Assembly (NCBI GenBank): GCA_032622095.1
Contig: CP136064.1
Coordinates: 38,988,426-39,052,425 of the forward strand
Length of the DNA stretch: 64,000 nt
Reading direction: 5' to 3'
Source: Siphonodentalium dalli
Lineage: Eukaryota > Mollusca > Scaphopoda > Gadilida > Siphonodentaliidae
Positions within the stretch are counted from its first letter, which is position 1. Each line of letters starts with the position of its first letter. Below, piece after piece: positions 1-12,300 of the stretch. The notes below the pieces were generated by a model that was not told where the DNA came from, made no database searches, and saw only the letters and a program-made list of their open reading frames with translations. The translations under genes and the position numbers were made by a program.

Positions 1-177
1 ACTGAAACAGGAAGGAAGTTCAGTGTTTTACACACGTCATCTCGGCATACTATAAGGTATATTAATATGAGTCAATCTCCTCGTTTTCCTTAAATTCATA
101 GCAAACAAGGGTTGAACAAGCTAGTTAACGCGACATAACATGCGCAAAGCTCAAAATAATCTACATGCATGCATATA

Positions 178-535
178 TGTGACCCGCCATATCAAATCCA
201 TATCAATGCATTCTCTTATATATGCGAGTCGACCATAGGTCGCCTCGCATATTTAAGAGAATGCATTGGCCTAACAATTTTTTACAATTTTAATAATTTT
301 TTCTTGTATTCTTTTAATAACAATTTTATAATTTCACCCATACAGAGCCCCAGACAAACATGAGCAGACGACACTCTTCTATATGCTTCTATATATGTGT
401 GGGGCTCCCTGCAGGGTAATGGATGTTTTATATTTTATGTCCTAAAATTGTAAGAAACATTTATTTTAAAAAAAATTGTAAAAATTGTAAAAAAAATCCC
501 GACTTACGACTGGATTTGATATGGCGGGTCACATA
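178..535. mobile_element. Foldback MITE, copy 1 (one hairpin lost)
   Basis: Terminal inverted repeats begin TGTGACCCGCCATATCAAAT. The first hairpin is at 212-278; the second hairpin is deleted and the left arm is shortened. The central GGGGCTCCCTGCAGGG motif is kept. Same family as the copies at 19.2, 20.8, 22.4 and 60.6 kb. Confidence 0.85.
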
Positions 536-1022
536 TGCGGGAATCAGAATCGATCAAGGAACACGTGACATAGGGATATTAAAATTCGTATTAAACGGTC
601 AAGTTTTAATAAGTGAATTCACTGATTCCAGCAATATTCTATTATTTTCGTGCTTGAACTTTCTTATAATATCATTCTTTGGATGTCGAACTTCTAACTT
701 TTGGAATTTTGTGACACCATCAGTTAGGGGTGGGTTTCACCCCCCCCCCCTCCACGCACACACTCCCGTTATGCTGCTGTGCCGCGATAAACAATAAATG
801 TACATGTTTCAGCAAGTTAAACGGATTTGTTGTCCGTGTTTCGTGGAGTACAGGGTAAGCTGTAAAACGACATCAAAATTAAACCAGTTATACTTATAGA
901 GAGATTCAGCTTCTATCGATCGTACGAGGTGAAGGGTTTCTACAAGTGTATCATTGGTAACTGCGTAATACGTAGATATTCGTGGTTACCATGTGGATTA
1001 GTCCAGATGTCGATACTGTTAC

Positions 1023-1333
1023 GGGGGCCTCAGTGGCTCAATCGGTTAGGGGTACAACTCCAAGCCGTTTTGCCCTCCAGCGCTGGCGATAAGGGTTCAA
1101 ATCCGCATGTTTCCATCGTGGACTTTGTAACTCGAAATCGTTATCTGATTGAGTTACCAATTACTCGCCGATGGCCAGTGGTTTGCCGCACACGGTCGAC
1201 GAGTTTATCAGCCACTGAAATAACTGTTAGATTAGCCGTAATTGTGCGGATTTCCTCCACCACTAAAACTGGCAATGTCGTAATATGGCCTTAGTTGCTG
1301 AAAGCGACATTTAACCCAACCAATCAATCAATA
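1023..1333 (+). mobile_element. tRNA-derived SINE
   Basis: The head has RNA polymerase III promoter boxes: A box TGGCTCAATCGG at 1033-1044 and B box GGTTCAAATCC at 1094-1104. The body ends in CCTTAGTTGCTGAAAGCGAC, then TTTAACCCAACCAATCAATC, a short tandem tail. Tails of this kind are widespread in mollusc SINEs. It is not a working tRNA gene: the acceptor ends do not pair and the arms are too long. Confidence 0.75.
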
Positions 1334-2576
1334 CTGCTACTTGTGATACACGTGAACCAAACATAAGTTTTCATAAAACAGGACGAAAGCAACAGAGATG
1401 CTGAATTATTGACACGAAGCCGTTTTGTATGCCTTCACAACCTCTGATGACAGGCAAGCAACATTTCTTTCATCCAGCAAGGGATTTTACAGGTTTTATC
1501 ACATCTAACCGTAAAGATGTGTTCTACCTACGATTACATCCAAGACTTTATCAACGATAGTCCAAGACATCCCTTTTCATTTACAAATGCTCATATCTCG
1601 AAACAGCAACATATGTTATTAAAAGAGCCTTTGGACAGCATCGGATTCATACACAATCGCACAAGAAGCACAACGTTGTTAAAATATAATTACACCCCGT
1701 ATCTGCAAGAACATATAGCCACACTAAAAAAGCGAGCGTGTATAATCACGTGGTCTGTGACGTAGGAGACTTAGAGTTTCAATCACCTGCACACGTATAC
1801 TCGGTAGAAGCGGAATCTGCTTATATCATGTTCCTGGGATCTATAAATAGGTCGATAAATTCCGGAAATACCTATATACCGACAGAGATGTGAATATAGG
1901 TCCTTGGAATTTTCAACTGCACCACCCCACCCCCACTTGAACCAGACCAAGCTCCAGGTTCGCATAATTCTTGTGTTGGAACTTTCCAACTGACACCTCA
2001 ACCTTTCCAACTATTTGAAATTCCCAACCTGACACCACCCCAAGGTTGCAAATTTCCAACTGATGGCCTTTTCATATGAAGCTTTTGACAAAAAATATAA
2101 AATTATGCTAAAAAACAAAAATTTCCCACTAATTACTTGTTGGAAAATCAAACATTGAGAACAAGTTCAACCTTTTGGTGGTGTAAAATTTCCAATTAAT
2201 GTTGTGTCAGGCATGAAATTTCCAACTGTTTTTTTTTTACAAAAATTGGGGTGGGGGTTAGACACCCTTCCAAATCTCCAAATCCCCCTGTATACAGAAC
2301 GTAAACTGATTGAAATGAAAAACAGTTATCTCGCCAGAAGAAAAAACTCGCATGTAACAGTAAATGGAGTTCGCTGTTAGTTTTTTTTCCTGACATGGTA
2401 GATGTAACAAGTCTTTGTTCATAAAGTTGAATACGGATAATAAATTTCTTTAACTTCGGCATGAGTCTTTTCACATATATGTACTTCAGAGTACATATAT
2501 ATATGTAAGTATTCCGTGTATCTATCGACCTATTTTGATCAATGGTACATGCTAATATCGACTAATTACTAGGTTT
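1334..2576. other. Gene-free stretch downstream of GRDP
   Basis: Only a loose inverted pair around 1975-2225 (CCTGACACCACCCCAAGGTT vs AACCTTTTGGTGGTG), perhaps an old MITE. The 82-codon frame at 1517-1765 has no recognisable feature. Confidence 0.5.
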
Positions 2577-2632
2577 AACCCTTTCTTGATCAAATACTCA
2601 TTGACGAGTATTATAGTTCCCTTAGGAAATTT
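2577..2632. repeat. Piggybac-like MITE end in the GRDP 3' flank
   Basis: TTAACCCTTTCTTGATCAAA then CTCATTGACGAGTA and TTCCCTTAGGAAAT. One terminus only; begins about 40 bp downstream of the GRDP stop. Confidence 0.6.
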
Positions 2633-2668
2633 TCAGATAACCATGCGCTATCCTTCATAGTCGCTGTT

Positions 2669-3369
2669 TCAGTCACAGCTTCCACCACCGCCTCCTCCGT
2701 GTCCACCACTTCCACCTCCTCCGCCCCCGAAACTACTGCACCCGCCGCCATGACTGCCATGGGACCGCCCACCAGCACGGCCTCTCTTTTTCTTGGCAGT
2801 AGATGTCTTAGTCTTAGATTTTTTTGACTTTTTTGTTGTCTCTGTTGTGGTAGTACTTGGTGATTCTGGTTTGGGTTCGATATATTCTGGTCCAGATCCG
2901 ACAACGCCAGTGCTATCAATCACCTCAGCACTCCACCTTGACTGTTCAGTCGAATGGGCCACAGGACAGTGATCACAAGTGCATTGGTTAGTATTTATGT
3001 AGAAATTAGATGGGGCAGCAACGTTCAACCCGGCTGCTGCTAGCATGAGCAAGTCGTCCGACCAGCTATCCACGGCAGAATATGGCAAACGAGGACGGGT
3101 GAGACCATTTTCACAAACCTGTGGTTTCCATGACTCCCGCCGAGGCTGGCACAGGACATGTAGCAGTTGGACTGAAAATATCAATGCGATCTCCTCGGCT
3201 AAATGCAATGTGGTCGGGGACGAGAACTTCATATGACCAGTTTCCGTGTTGACAGAGATCCCATCCATCTCGAGACTCGTTTCGTGGGCTACAAATCTCT
3301 CGTTTTTGCCACTTGAGAATCTATACACATCGAAGGTAAGATGACCTGTGACCAGCTCTCTTTCGGACA
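2669..3369 (-). CDS. GRDP last exon (Lys-rich and Gly-rich C-terminus)
   Basis: The acceptor is CATTTTTTCTAG ending at 3370; the stop TGA is at 2671-2669. It is 701 nt. After about 140 conserved-looking residues (SERELVTGHLTFDVYRFSSG...) it has a Ser/Thr/Pro linker, a basic KKSKKSK stretch and a terminal Gly-rich tail (GGGGGGSGGHGGGGGGSCD). I found no clear AATAAA just downstream. Confidence 0.9.
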
Positions 3370-6300
3370 CTAGAAAAAATGAAACCAAGTGACAATTACT
3401 GATTTTAGTATGGAATTAAAGGCACGTGCGGCCTTAATTGTCGAAAATATTCATATTTGTTCCAAACACCGTGAACAGAAAAACATTAAAACGCATACAG
3501 TTCCGTTCATATATACCATGACCATCCCGTAAACAGCATGTTATCATAAAGATTTACTATATTTTACCTAAGCACGAGCCTGATTGTGTTACAGAAGACA
3601 GCACAATGCTGTTGGCTAATCACACACAAATGGCATAAACGCTCTTTATTCGTTCCATATCAGGAATTCACCCACAAAGAACGCTCTTTATGTTTACCAT
3701 CATAATATAAACAAACACCAGAAAAGTTACTTTTTATGCTGTTGTTTACATAACAATGGTCAAACATATAACCATAACATACTGTTTATGCGATATTTCT
3801 TATTTGTATACGGACAAAGTCTATCTACATTTTGATGTTCTTTCTGTTTGTGGCGGTTTTTGACGGGTGGATATATTTTCACAGGATACCCACCGCCAAG
3901 GCCGCACGTGCCTTTAAGGCTTAGGATATGGGAACCGAATCTTTATTAGCCTAAAACCGGATTCATACAGGAATGGTTTCAATGCATGCGTTTTAAATTA
4001 TTGACAATCATTTTAATTTAGAGGGTACAAACGGACATTTCCTAAAGTTGGAGATTCATCTGGCACCTATGTATACACACACATGTATTTGGGATGGTTT
4101 GAGATAACTCAGGTGTTGATACCGCACCCTCATTCGAAACCCCGTGTTCGTGGGCGTGCCACCGCCAAACTAACATTTTAAAGGTACACAATTCGATTCG
4201 ACGTATCCCCATATCATCAAATTCCAACAATAACATTTCTTGAAATGCCGCTTCAGTTATCAGAATCAATTAATTGACAAAAATAATGTTAACCACTGTC
4301 AACTATACATGTAGTATAAAATTGTCCAAAAAGTGTTATATCAACATTTTGTTCAACGCAATTTTGTATCGAGAGTATGTCGGTCGGCATTTGTCGAATA
4401 TTTGCCAGGACGCCAAATATTCCAGGTGGTGAAAAATAATGGATTTCAAACATGATAACTCTGAGCTTTGATGTGTGGGTTCCTGGACTGGAATCAAATA
4501 TTGTTTATCCCCGAATCCAAAGAAATAGTAATTTATGAGCGTTAATTCTGATTGTGCATCTTTAACTCACAATTAGTTCTGGGTTTTATTTTGAAGCCAG
4601 TCCACCACCCTTTCACTATTGCAAAATCGCCTCTGTGACCTTTGACCAGAACAGCACGTTGTCCTCTGGTTGGGTCCAAATGGAGTTGAGTGGCATGATG
4701 TGATTCCTCGGGCAACTGTACGAAAATAAAGATGGTCTGAAATTCTAAATACTGTATATATATATCATGTCATCATAATATTAAATTTAATCTTGAACTT
4801 AAAATTGGTGGCAAAATATCAAAGTATTAATATAACATATTTGACATTATGACGATATGGCTCAAGTCAGTATAAACTAAATCTGAGTACAATCTGCAAC
4901 CAGTTTATACGGGCATCATCAGCAGGCATAGTGAATTGGATCGTGAAATTACACTTGCGTTAACAATATGGAGAACGCTAACCTGAAACTGGAAGAACAA
5001 TCGCCACATTTTTTAAGGAATTATACCACAAAGAGTTCTGCCATTCATTTCTCTTTCACTGAAAATCATATTATATATCATTCTTAAAGATACATAATCG
5101 GAATTATGGGTCCTAAATTACTGTTTGTTTGGCTTCGGGGGTAAAACATATTTGATTCGAGTCACACACCCATGAAAGCTCAGAGTGATCATATATCTAT
5201 TTTTGAAATCTGTTATTTTTCACCACCTGGAATATTTGGCGGCCTAGCAAATATTCGACGAGCCGACCGACATACTCTCGATACCAGTTGCGTTGAACAA
5301 CATGTTGACATATTTATAACACGTTTTGGAAAATTGTATACTGGAGTTGAGAGTGGTGTTAGCATTATTTTTTGGTAAAGTAATCGATTCTGATAACTAT
5401 CTAAAAGCGTCTTTTGAAGAAATGTTGTTGTTGTTGTTGTTGTTATATATTATTTTTAATATACCGTTTGATTCGACAACTGAGATGGACGTGCGAGTTG
5501 GTCATCGCCAATCAGATGTGAGGACGCCAATATCCGCTCCTCGCAAACAACCTGCACACCGGATTGCATCATCGAAACACTGTGGGTAACTCTCACTTCG
5601 AGTTGGGTCATTCCTTTGTGGGACCATAACCTGGAAATGAGTGGGATTATTTATGGTTAATACAGGATGTAGGTAAGTAAGTAAGTAAATATTTTATTAT
5701 GGCATATCATCATAAAATGTGTTACACATATATAATTAAATAATAAACAATAATATGTCATATGGTGGTGGCATGACCATATGGTCGTCTTCCTGCCGCC
5801 ACCATTTGGAAATGGAAAATATGGACAAAAATATGGAAGATATACAAATTTATACAAAATTGGCATTTATGCAAAATTGACATACTGGGTGGGGTTCAAA
5901 CCATATAATATAATGAAATAATAATGACACGAGGCTTTGTGTGTGTCTGCGTTGTTTACAATTTGATTTTTTTTTTTTAATCTTTAGCTATAAAGTTCAA
6001 AAATAAAACTGTTCAAACTAGACAATGTTCTAATCAGTTTGCACCAAATAGTTAATATTTGCACTGAATATAGGCACTCAACAACACAGAAGATTGAAAA
6101 AATATATATATATATATATCTACATGCATATATACACATAAGCGCATACATACATGCATTTACATATATATATATATATATATATATTCATCAGGCACAT
6201 CTTCTCATTTTTTTAAATTCATTTTACTAATGAGAGAAGGTCGTTTTATAGTTATAATTTCTTTCCTTATTGGAAGTTCAATTCCAAAAGTTAGAGTTAA

Positions 6301-9300
6301 TTCTATCTTTTTAGTACAATCTGGACAAAACTTGTTTTTACACTTAATATTCGAAGAATAATTGTCAATAATTGATTTGGTAAATTTGTTCTTAAAGCCT
6401 GGCTTCGATTGGATATTCTGTAGAGTAACGTCAAGAGTGTTCCAAATTTTTGAAAATACATGGAGGGGTAGTTTTTCAGTGAATTTAATGCGAGCCCTTG
6501 TTTCCTGTATTTTTCCTGAGGACCTAGTACTCATACTCGGATGTTTATATATTCTAAAACTATTAACAAATGATTTGGGAACATTTACATATTTCCAGTC
6601 GTGCATAAATAGACATATCCGATGCATATACTCATCCTGCAGCTTCAAAATGTTATTAGATTTAAATAATGGTTCGGTGTGACTATTGTAGCGTTTTTTA
6701 TTAATAGCTCGAATTGCCTTTTTCTTAAGTACAATAACTTGATTTTGAGTACTCGCATTTCCCCATAACTCAATTCCATAAAGAATGTGAGAATGTACTA
6801 AGGTAAGATATAGCATTCTAAGACAATCGAAAGAAAGGAAATTGTTTACTCGATTTATAGCATAAAGAGAATTAGACATTTTCGCACAAACAGCTTTCAC
6901 ATGGTATTCAAATGTCAGATGTTCATCTATGTGAATACCTAAAAATTTGAAAGATTTTTCTTGACAATCGGATCCTATCCTTTCAATCGGCTGTTTATTT
7001 ATATTCAACATTCTATTTGCAACTAAATACGGGCCATTTATTGGTTGTATCACCATATATTTAGTCTTATTTGTATTTAATGATAGTTTGTTTGCTCTAC
7101 ACCAAGTACTCAATTTTTCAAGCTCTTTGTTGGAGTAGTCATACAAATAATCAAGGTTGTGATGTGAAGAATACACAGTTGTGTCATCAGCAAACGATAA
7201 AAGTGATAGGTTATTAGATCTGTGCATATCATTAACATAGACCACAAAAATAATCGGACCTGCAACAGATCCCTGGGGGACTCCACATGTAATTGGAAGT
7301 TTAGAAGAAACCATACCTTCCAGTTCCACACATTGGTATCTATTTGTCAGATAATTTCTAAACCACTCATTGGCTTTGCCTCTTATTCCATAAGAATCAA
7401 GTTTATTTAGCAAAATTTCATGATTTATTGTGTCAAAAGCTTTGGAAAAATCAATAAATACAGATAGCGTACAATCTTTATCCTTCTTATGATTATTCAA
7501 ACCCACATCATAGAGTAGCTTCAAAATAGGATGAATTGTTGAATGATCTTTTCTAAACCCATATTGATTATGATAGAGAGTATCATGTTTATTTAAAAAA
7601 ACAACTAGTCTGTGACATACAATCTTTTCTAAGATTTTAGAAAAAATGGGCAGAATACTTATTGGGCGATAATTTCCCATTATCTTTTGGTCGCCTGATT
7701 TGAAGAGGGGTATAACTTTTGCTATCTTCATGTCTTCTGGAACAATTCCTGTTTCCATTGAGAGATTGAAAATATGACATAAGGGTTGTGAAATTTCCGA
7801 GATAACTTTCTTCATAATGAAAGAGCTAAGACCATCTTTGTCAATGCTGTGCTTCCCTTTACTTAAGGAAACCGTTGTATGAATTTCTTCCGGTGTAGTG
7901 GGATGGAAAAAGATTGTTTCACTACAAGGTGTAGGTAAGTATGAAGAGTATTTGTTACAAGTTTGTGATATTTTCTCAGCCGCAGTAGCGCCAATGGTAG
8001 AAAAATATTCATTAAAGGCGTCAGCAGCTTCTTTCCTATTTCTACTTTCGACACCCCCAATAATGAATGACATGGGATATTCTAATTTTTTAGATCTTTG
8101 TTGCATTATCTCACCAATCAGTTTCCATGTTTTGTTCATATTATGTTTATATTCATTTATCATATTTTTATAGTACAAGGTCTTACTTGCTCGTTTTATT
8201 TTATTAAAAAGTTTACAAAATTCTTTGTATTCTGTTACATTACTTTCGGAAGGGTTCTTAAGCTTTCTGGTAAAAAGTTTAGCTTTATGTTCAGATGAAA
8301 TCATCATTCCCTTGGTAATCCATGGTTTCTGTTTGGTGGATTTTGATCGTGATCGTTTTAATGGAAAAGCTATTTCAAAGGTATTTAAATAAATTTCCAT
8401 AAATGATTTATATGACTCCTGTGGACATATTCGTCCTACAACACTATTATAATTAGCCGTTCCTAGTAGTCTTTTAAAGCATGATATATTTTCATCATTT
8501 TATAGTTCCGCCGGTATTCTATTTTAGCTTTTGGGCAAGATTTATTTTTGTTACTCTTATAACAGAGGAAAGTACCGAAGTGGTCAGATATCTCACTTAG
8601 TATAATACCCGTTTCATAATCAATAGTTGGATCATTTATTAAAATCTGATCTATCAGAGTAGCAGTGAAGTCTAACACTCTAGTTGGTTTTGTTATTGTT
8701 GGGAGGAAACTAGAGGCAAAGACATAATTAAGAAAATTGTTAGTTTTATCATGTCTACCGTATTTCAATAAGTCAATGTTGAAATCTCCCATCAAACCTA
8801 TTTTTTTATGTTCTCTATTGGTTTGGTCCATTTTCTCATTCATAAGGTTGATAAATTTATCTAGGTCCGCTTTTGGTGCTGTATTAGGCCTATAAATTGT
8901 TCCAATTATATACGTTTTATTTTTATTTGTCAACACTTCAACAAAAAGTGACTCAAATACATGAGGAATAAATGTTGTTAAATCTTCTCTGATTTTATAA
9001 GATAAGTCTTTTCGAATGTACATGCCAACACCGCCGTGACAGTCATCTCCACCCGGACGGCACCGTTTAATTAATGGATGGTATCCATTAAGTGGAAAAT
9101 CAATACTATCCGGAGTCCTGAAGATTTCAGTGAGGCCAATAACTCCAAATTTTGATTTATTATTTTGTAATTCAAACATTAGAGTATTAAAATCATCCCA
9201 GTGCGAATTAAGACTTTGACAGTTCAGGTGAAAAACAGATAGACAGTCATCACTTGTAGATACGTTATCATGAAACGATTTTGGAGAAAAATACTGACAA

Positions 9301-12300
9301 TTGGGTATTTGTAAGATATTCTCATCTTCTTGTTCACCAAAGTCTAGTCCCCCTGGACCAGAGATAAGTTTTTTCAGGTTATAATTGGGATCTTCATCCA
9401 GCGTGCCGAGTGCCACAGTGCTTTCTGAATTAGTCTCAGCCATTGTCAAGAATATAACAATTACAGTCTATTGTTATAGTGAACTTGTAATGAAATATTG
9501 AATGTCTAGAACTAAATGAATAAAAATATAGTAATTGAGGTACAAAACATGATGCATGGTATTTGCCGAATGAGATCCCCAGAGGGCAAGTTCAGCGACG
9601 CTATCCCACAAAGCAGGCTAGCATGACTAAATCCACCCTCCAGGTACCCCATTCGATATTGCCTATAATCCGAAGATGTCGTATTATCTGCAAAAATCAA
9701 GACAAAATAGAAGTAAACTATCATTCCCCCAAACCCCAGTATGCCAAAACTAAAGCAATTATTGATCCAAGTATAATATCCCATACTTAAGTATATGTCA
9801 CTTTGGTAACAAAATGCTACGCCTGACAGCACACGTATTTCTAGCTTATATCAATTGAGGCTTTTTGTAAATTCTATTAATGATATGATCCAAAATTTGC
9901 TAGTGTTTATATTCTGGTATTAATAGGTATAGCAGCAACAATGTACATGAATGGTTTCGAAAAACAAAAAATAATCTGAAAAAATTCCGAAAAAGTTCAT
10001 ACACTGGCAAGTTTGCACAGTATGGTTTGCAGGCATTTCGTCATAGAAAACGATATGGTGCCAGAATATGAACGGAAACAAGCACATAAAGTGCATCTGT
10101 ACCACAGCTAACTACGTGCGAAGTAAAAATCTCTGTAGTTCTACCTGTAGCGATGCTACCGGAATTTGCCTGTAAATATCATGCAATTATCTAGCAAGAA
10201 TAAATCATACAGGTATTTGAAGGCAAATTCCAGTAGCACCGTTACAAGTGCAACTACATAAATGTTACTTCTCATGTCTTTCGCTTTGGTAAAGATGCAT
10301 GTTATGTGCGTCTTTCCCGTTCATATTCTGGCACCATGTGGTTTTCTATGACGAAATGCCCGCAAAAACATACCGTGCAAACTTGCCAGCGTATGAACGT
10401 AGAATATCTCTTCTGGGCCATAATTACAACAACAACATATTTTGGGTATAAAACCCGATTTCAACAGATTTCAAGACTACAAATATGTTTTGTGGAATAA
10501 AAACAGATACAACTTGTTTATTAGTTGTTTATAAAGGCATTACTTCTGACGAAACGAGCATAATTGGCAGTGAAATATGTCAGTTGCAATGCAATTTGCC
10601 TTGATTTGATGGTGCTAACAAGATAGAGTTACCCCTCTTGGTACGCTCCACACTCTTCCGCGAGATAGATTGAACACTGTCCTGATAGAAGTGTTTCCGA
10701 AAAGGTGTCTTCGATTGAAATTTATTATTATTTACCCCGGAAACGATATAAAACGATATAAAACTTGCTAAGAAGATATAGACTATCTTTAACTGAAAAT
10801 ATATTTCCGATTGCAAAAGGATTAATTTTTGTTGGTGTAAAATATTCCAAGGGAACTACTCGTCAATGAGTATAAAGAAAGGGTTGTGCTGAATTAAACT
10901 TACGCGTGCTTCCCAACAAGATACTCTGTTTCATTGTCACCCTTGACGGTGAATGGCACCACACCCCACACATCCTCGATTTTACTCGGAAAAGTCTTCC
11001 TTAAAAATGGACTCTTGGAGACTCTCAGCGTCAGCGTGTTCACTTCTATCTTGCTAATGCGTCCACCAATCCGAAGTAAATATGGGTCCAAGTTGACATC
11101 ATTCTCGAACATCTTATTTTCGCAGTCACTCAAGTCGGGAAGTAATGTCGTTCCGCTCTTTGTATCCCCACCGCTCGCGAAAGGTACACGTGACACTGGC
11201 TTGATAGTAAACTTAAGCTCCTTCGTGTGGTCCTTTTCAGTCGAATATAGAAATGTCCTACAATCTATGTTTTCCTCATTGTCTATAATTTGTCCTGGGT
11301 GTAGTTTGAACCTAATTGGTGGCTTCGGTGATTGGTTATCAACTGACCTCGATACCTCCACGGTGTAATGACTGTGTTTCATCTTCGATGTGCCATTTTC
11401 TGACAGTTTGGCAAAAGTTAATTTCACATGGCCTGTTCTAGTTAGCAATCTCTCCAGTTCCGTCGGCGTAAGATTGCCATACACACCATCCGAAGATGGT
11501 CCCCGGTACATGCTTCCGGGAATATCAAGCAGTTCTGAATATAATTCACTCCAAAGTGTTTCCGTTTCCTTCTCGCTTTTCTTTAAAGGAGAATTATCAC
11601 CTCGATCGTTAAAAGAGTCATCATGATTAAGAACGTATCCCAGGATATTTTCGCTGTCAGCCCTATAGATGTGTGGATGTCTTTGATGTGCGTGCCATAT
11701 GAGGTCAATATCGAAGTAAGGAACAACGCACACTTCTGGGTGAACCCGCTTTAGGTGCAGAAATTTCTTATACCTCAAGACAGCATTCTCGAGAAACAAT
11801 TGATCACGGTAATGTGACAAAGACACGTGGTAGTAAAATTGACTCTGGCGAGTGATTGCGGAACGAAGGTCGTACGACAAACGAGTCTGTGCCTTGTCCG
11901 TGTCCAAATCCTGATTTAGATCTGCGTCGAAAGAAGTTTCCGGGTATGCATCGTTCCACGCCAATTTAGATTGTTCCAGGGCCCTATTTTCTGTATCACT
12001 CGTTCCTGAGGCTACCACATGGGCAATCTCTCTTCCAATGACTTTCAAACAGTCCTCATGGTATGATTCAGGTGACAGCATGTGACAGAGCCACACCCAC
12101 TCTATATCGAAAGGGGCGGCAATTGGAAAAGGAGATCTTGCCGCAAGGGGCAGCCATAGTTTCTCATATCTGTAGATTGCAAGAGCGACATCGTGAGAAT
12201 CTGGATCTGTTAACTCCGGTTTCAAATAGACTTTATGCAAGAAGGTCAGCAAATCGTGTGCTGCTCCAGGTAAGTCGAGGCCCAATGTTATATCTTTTAG

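Larger units (their letters stand above)
6103..9449 (-). mobile_element. Non-LTR retrotransposon (LINE, CR1/L2 group of Jockey superfamily), nearly full ORF2
   Basis: It lies inside GRDP intron 2, on the gene's own strand. It reads endonuclease, then reverse transcriptase, then a 3' end running into (AT)n microsatellite at 6190-6103, a common LINE tail. No ORF1 was recognised upstream of 9449. The only clear coding break is one frameshift near 8500, so this is a young copy. Confidence 0.9.

Noticed and set aside
1023-1110. A functional tRNA gene
   Set aside because: A and B boxes are present, but there is no pairing acceptor stem or convincing cloverleaf, and a SINE body with tail follows.
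5456-5490. Resemblance of the end of exon 3 to a family A TIR (GATTCGAC after TTAA...TACC), suggesting exonised MITE
   Set aside because: The match is only about 8-12 bases and in the opposite orientation to the adjacent MITE; too weak to claim.
9512-9832. Candidate small exon after a TTTTTGCAG acceptor at about 9690
   Set aside because: Completing the split codon of exon 2 gives an immediate TAA stop; the 5630-5465 exon fits instead.
10580-10816. Candidate extra GRDP exon (VNNNKFQSKTPFRKHF...)
   Set aside because: Its frame and phase do not fit between exons 2 and 3, which already join correctly.
10934-11368. 144-codon plus-strand frame
   Set aside because: Antisense shadow of GRDP exon 2.
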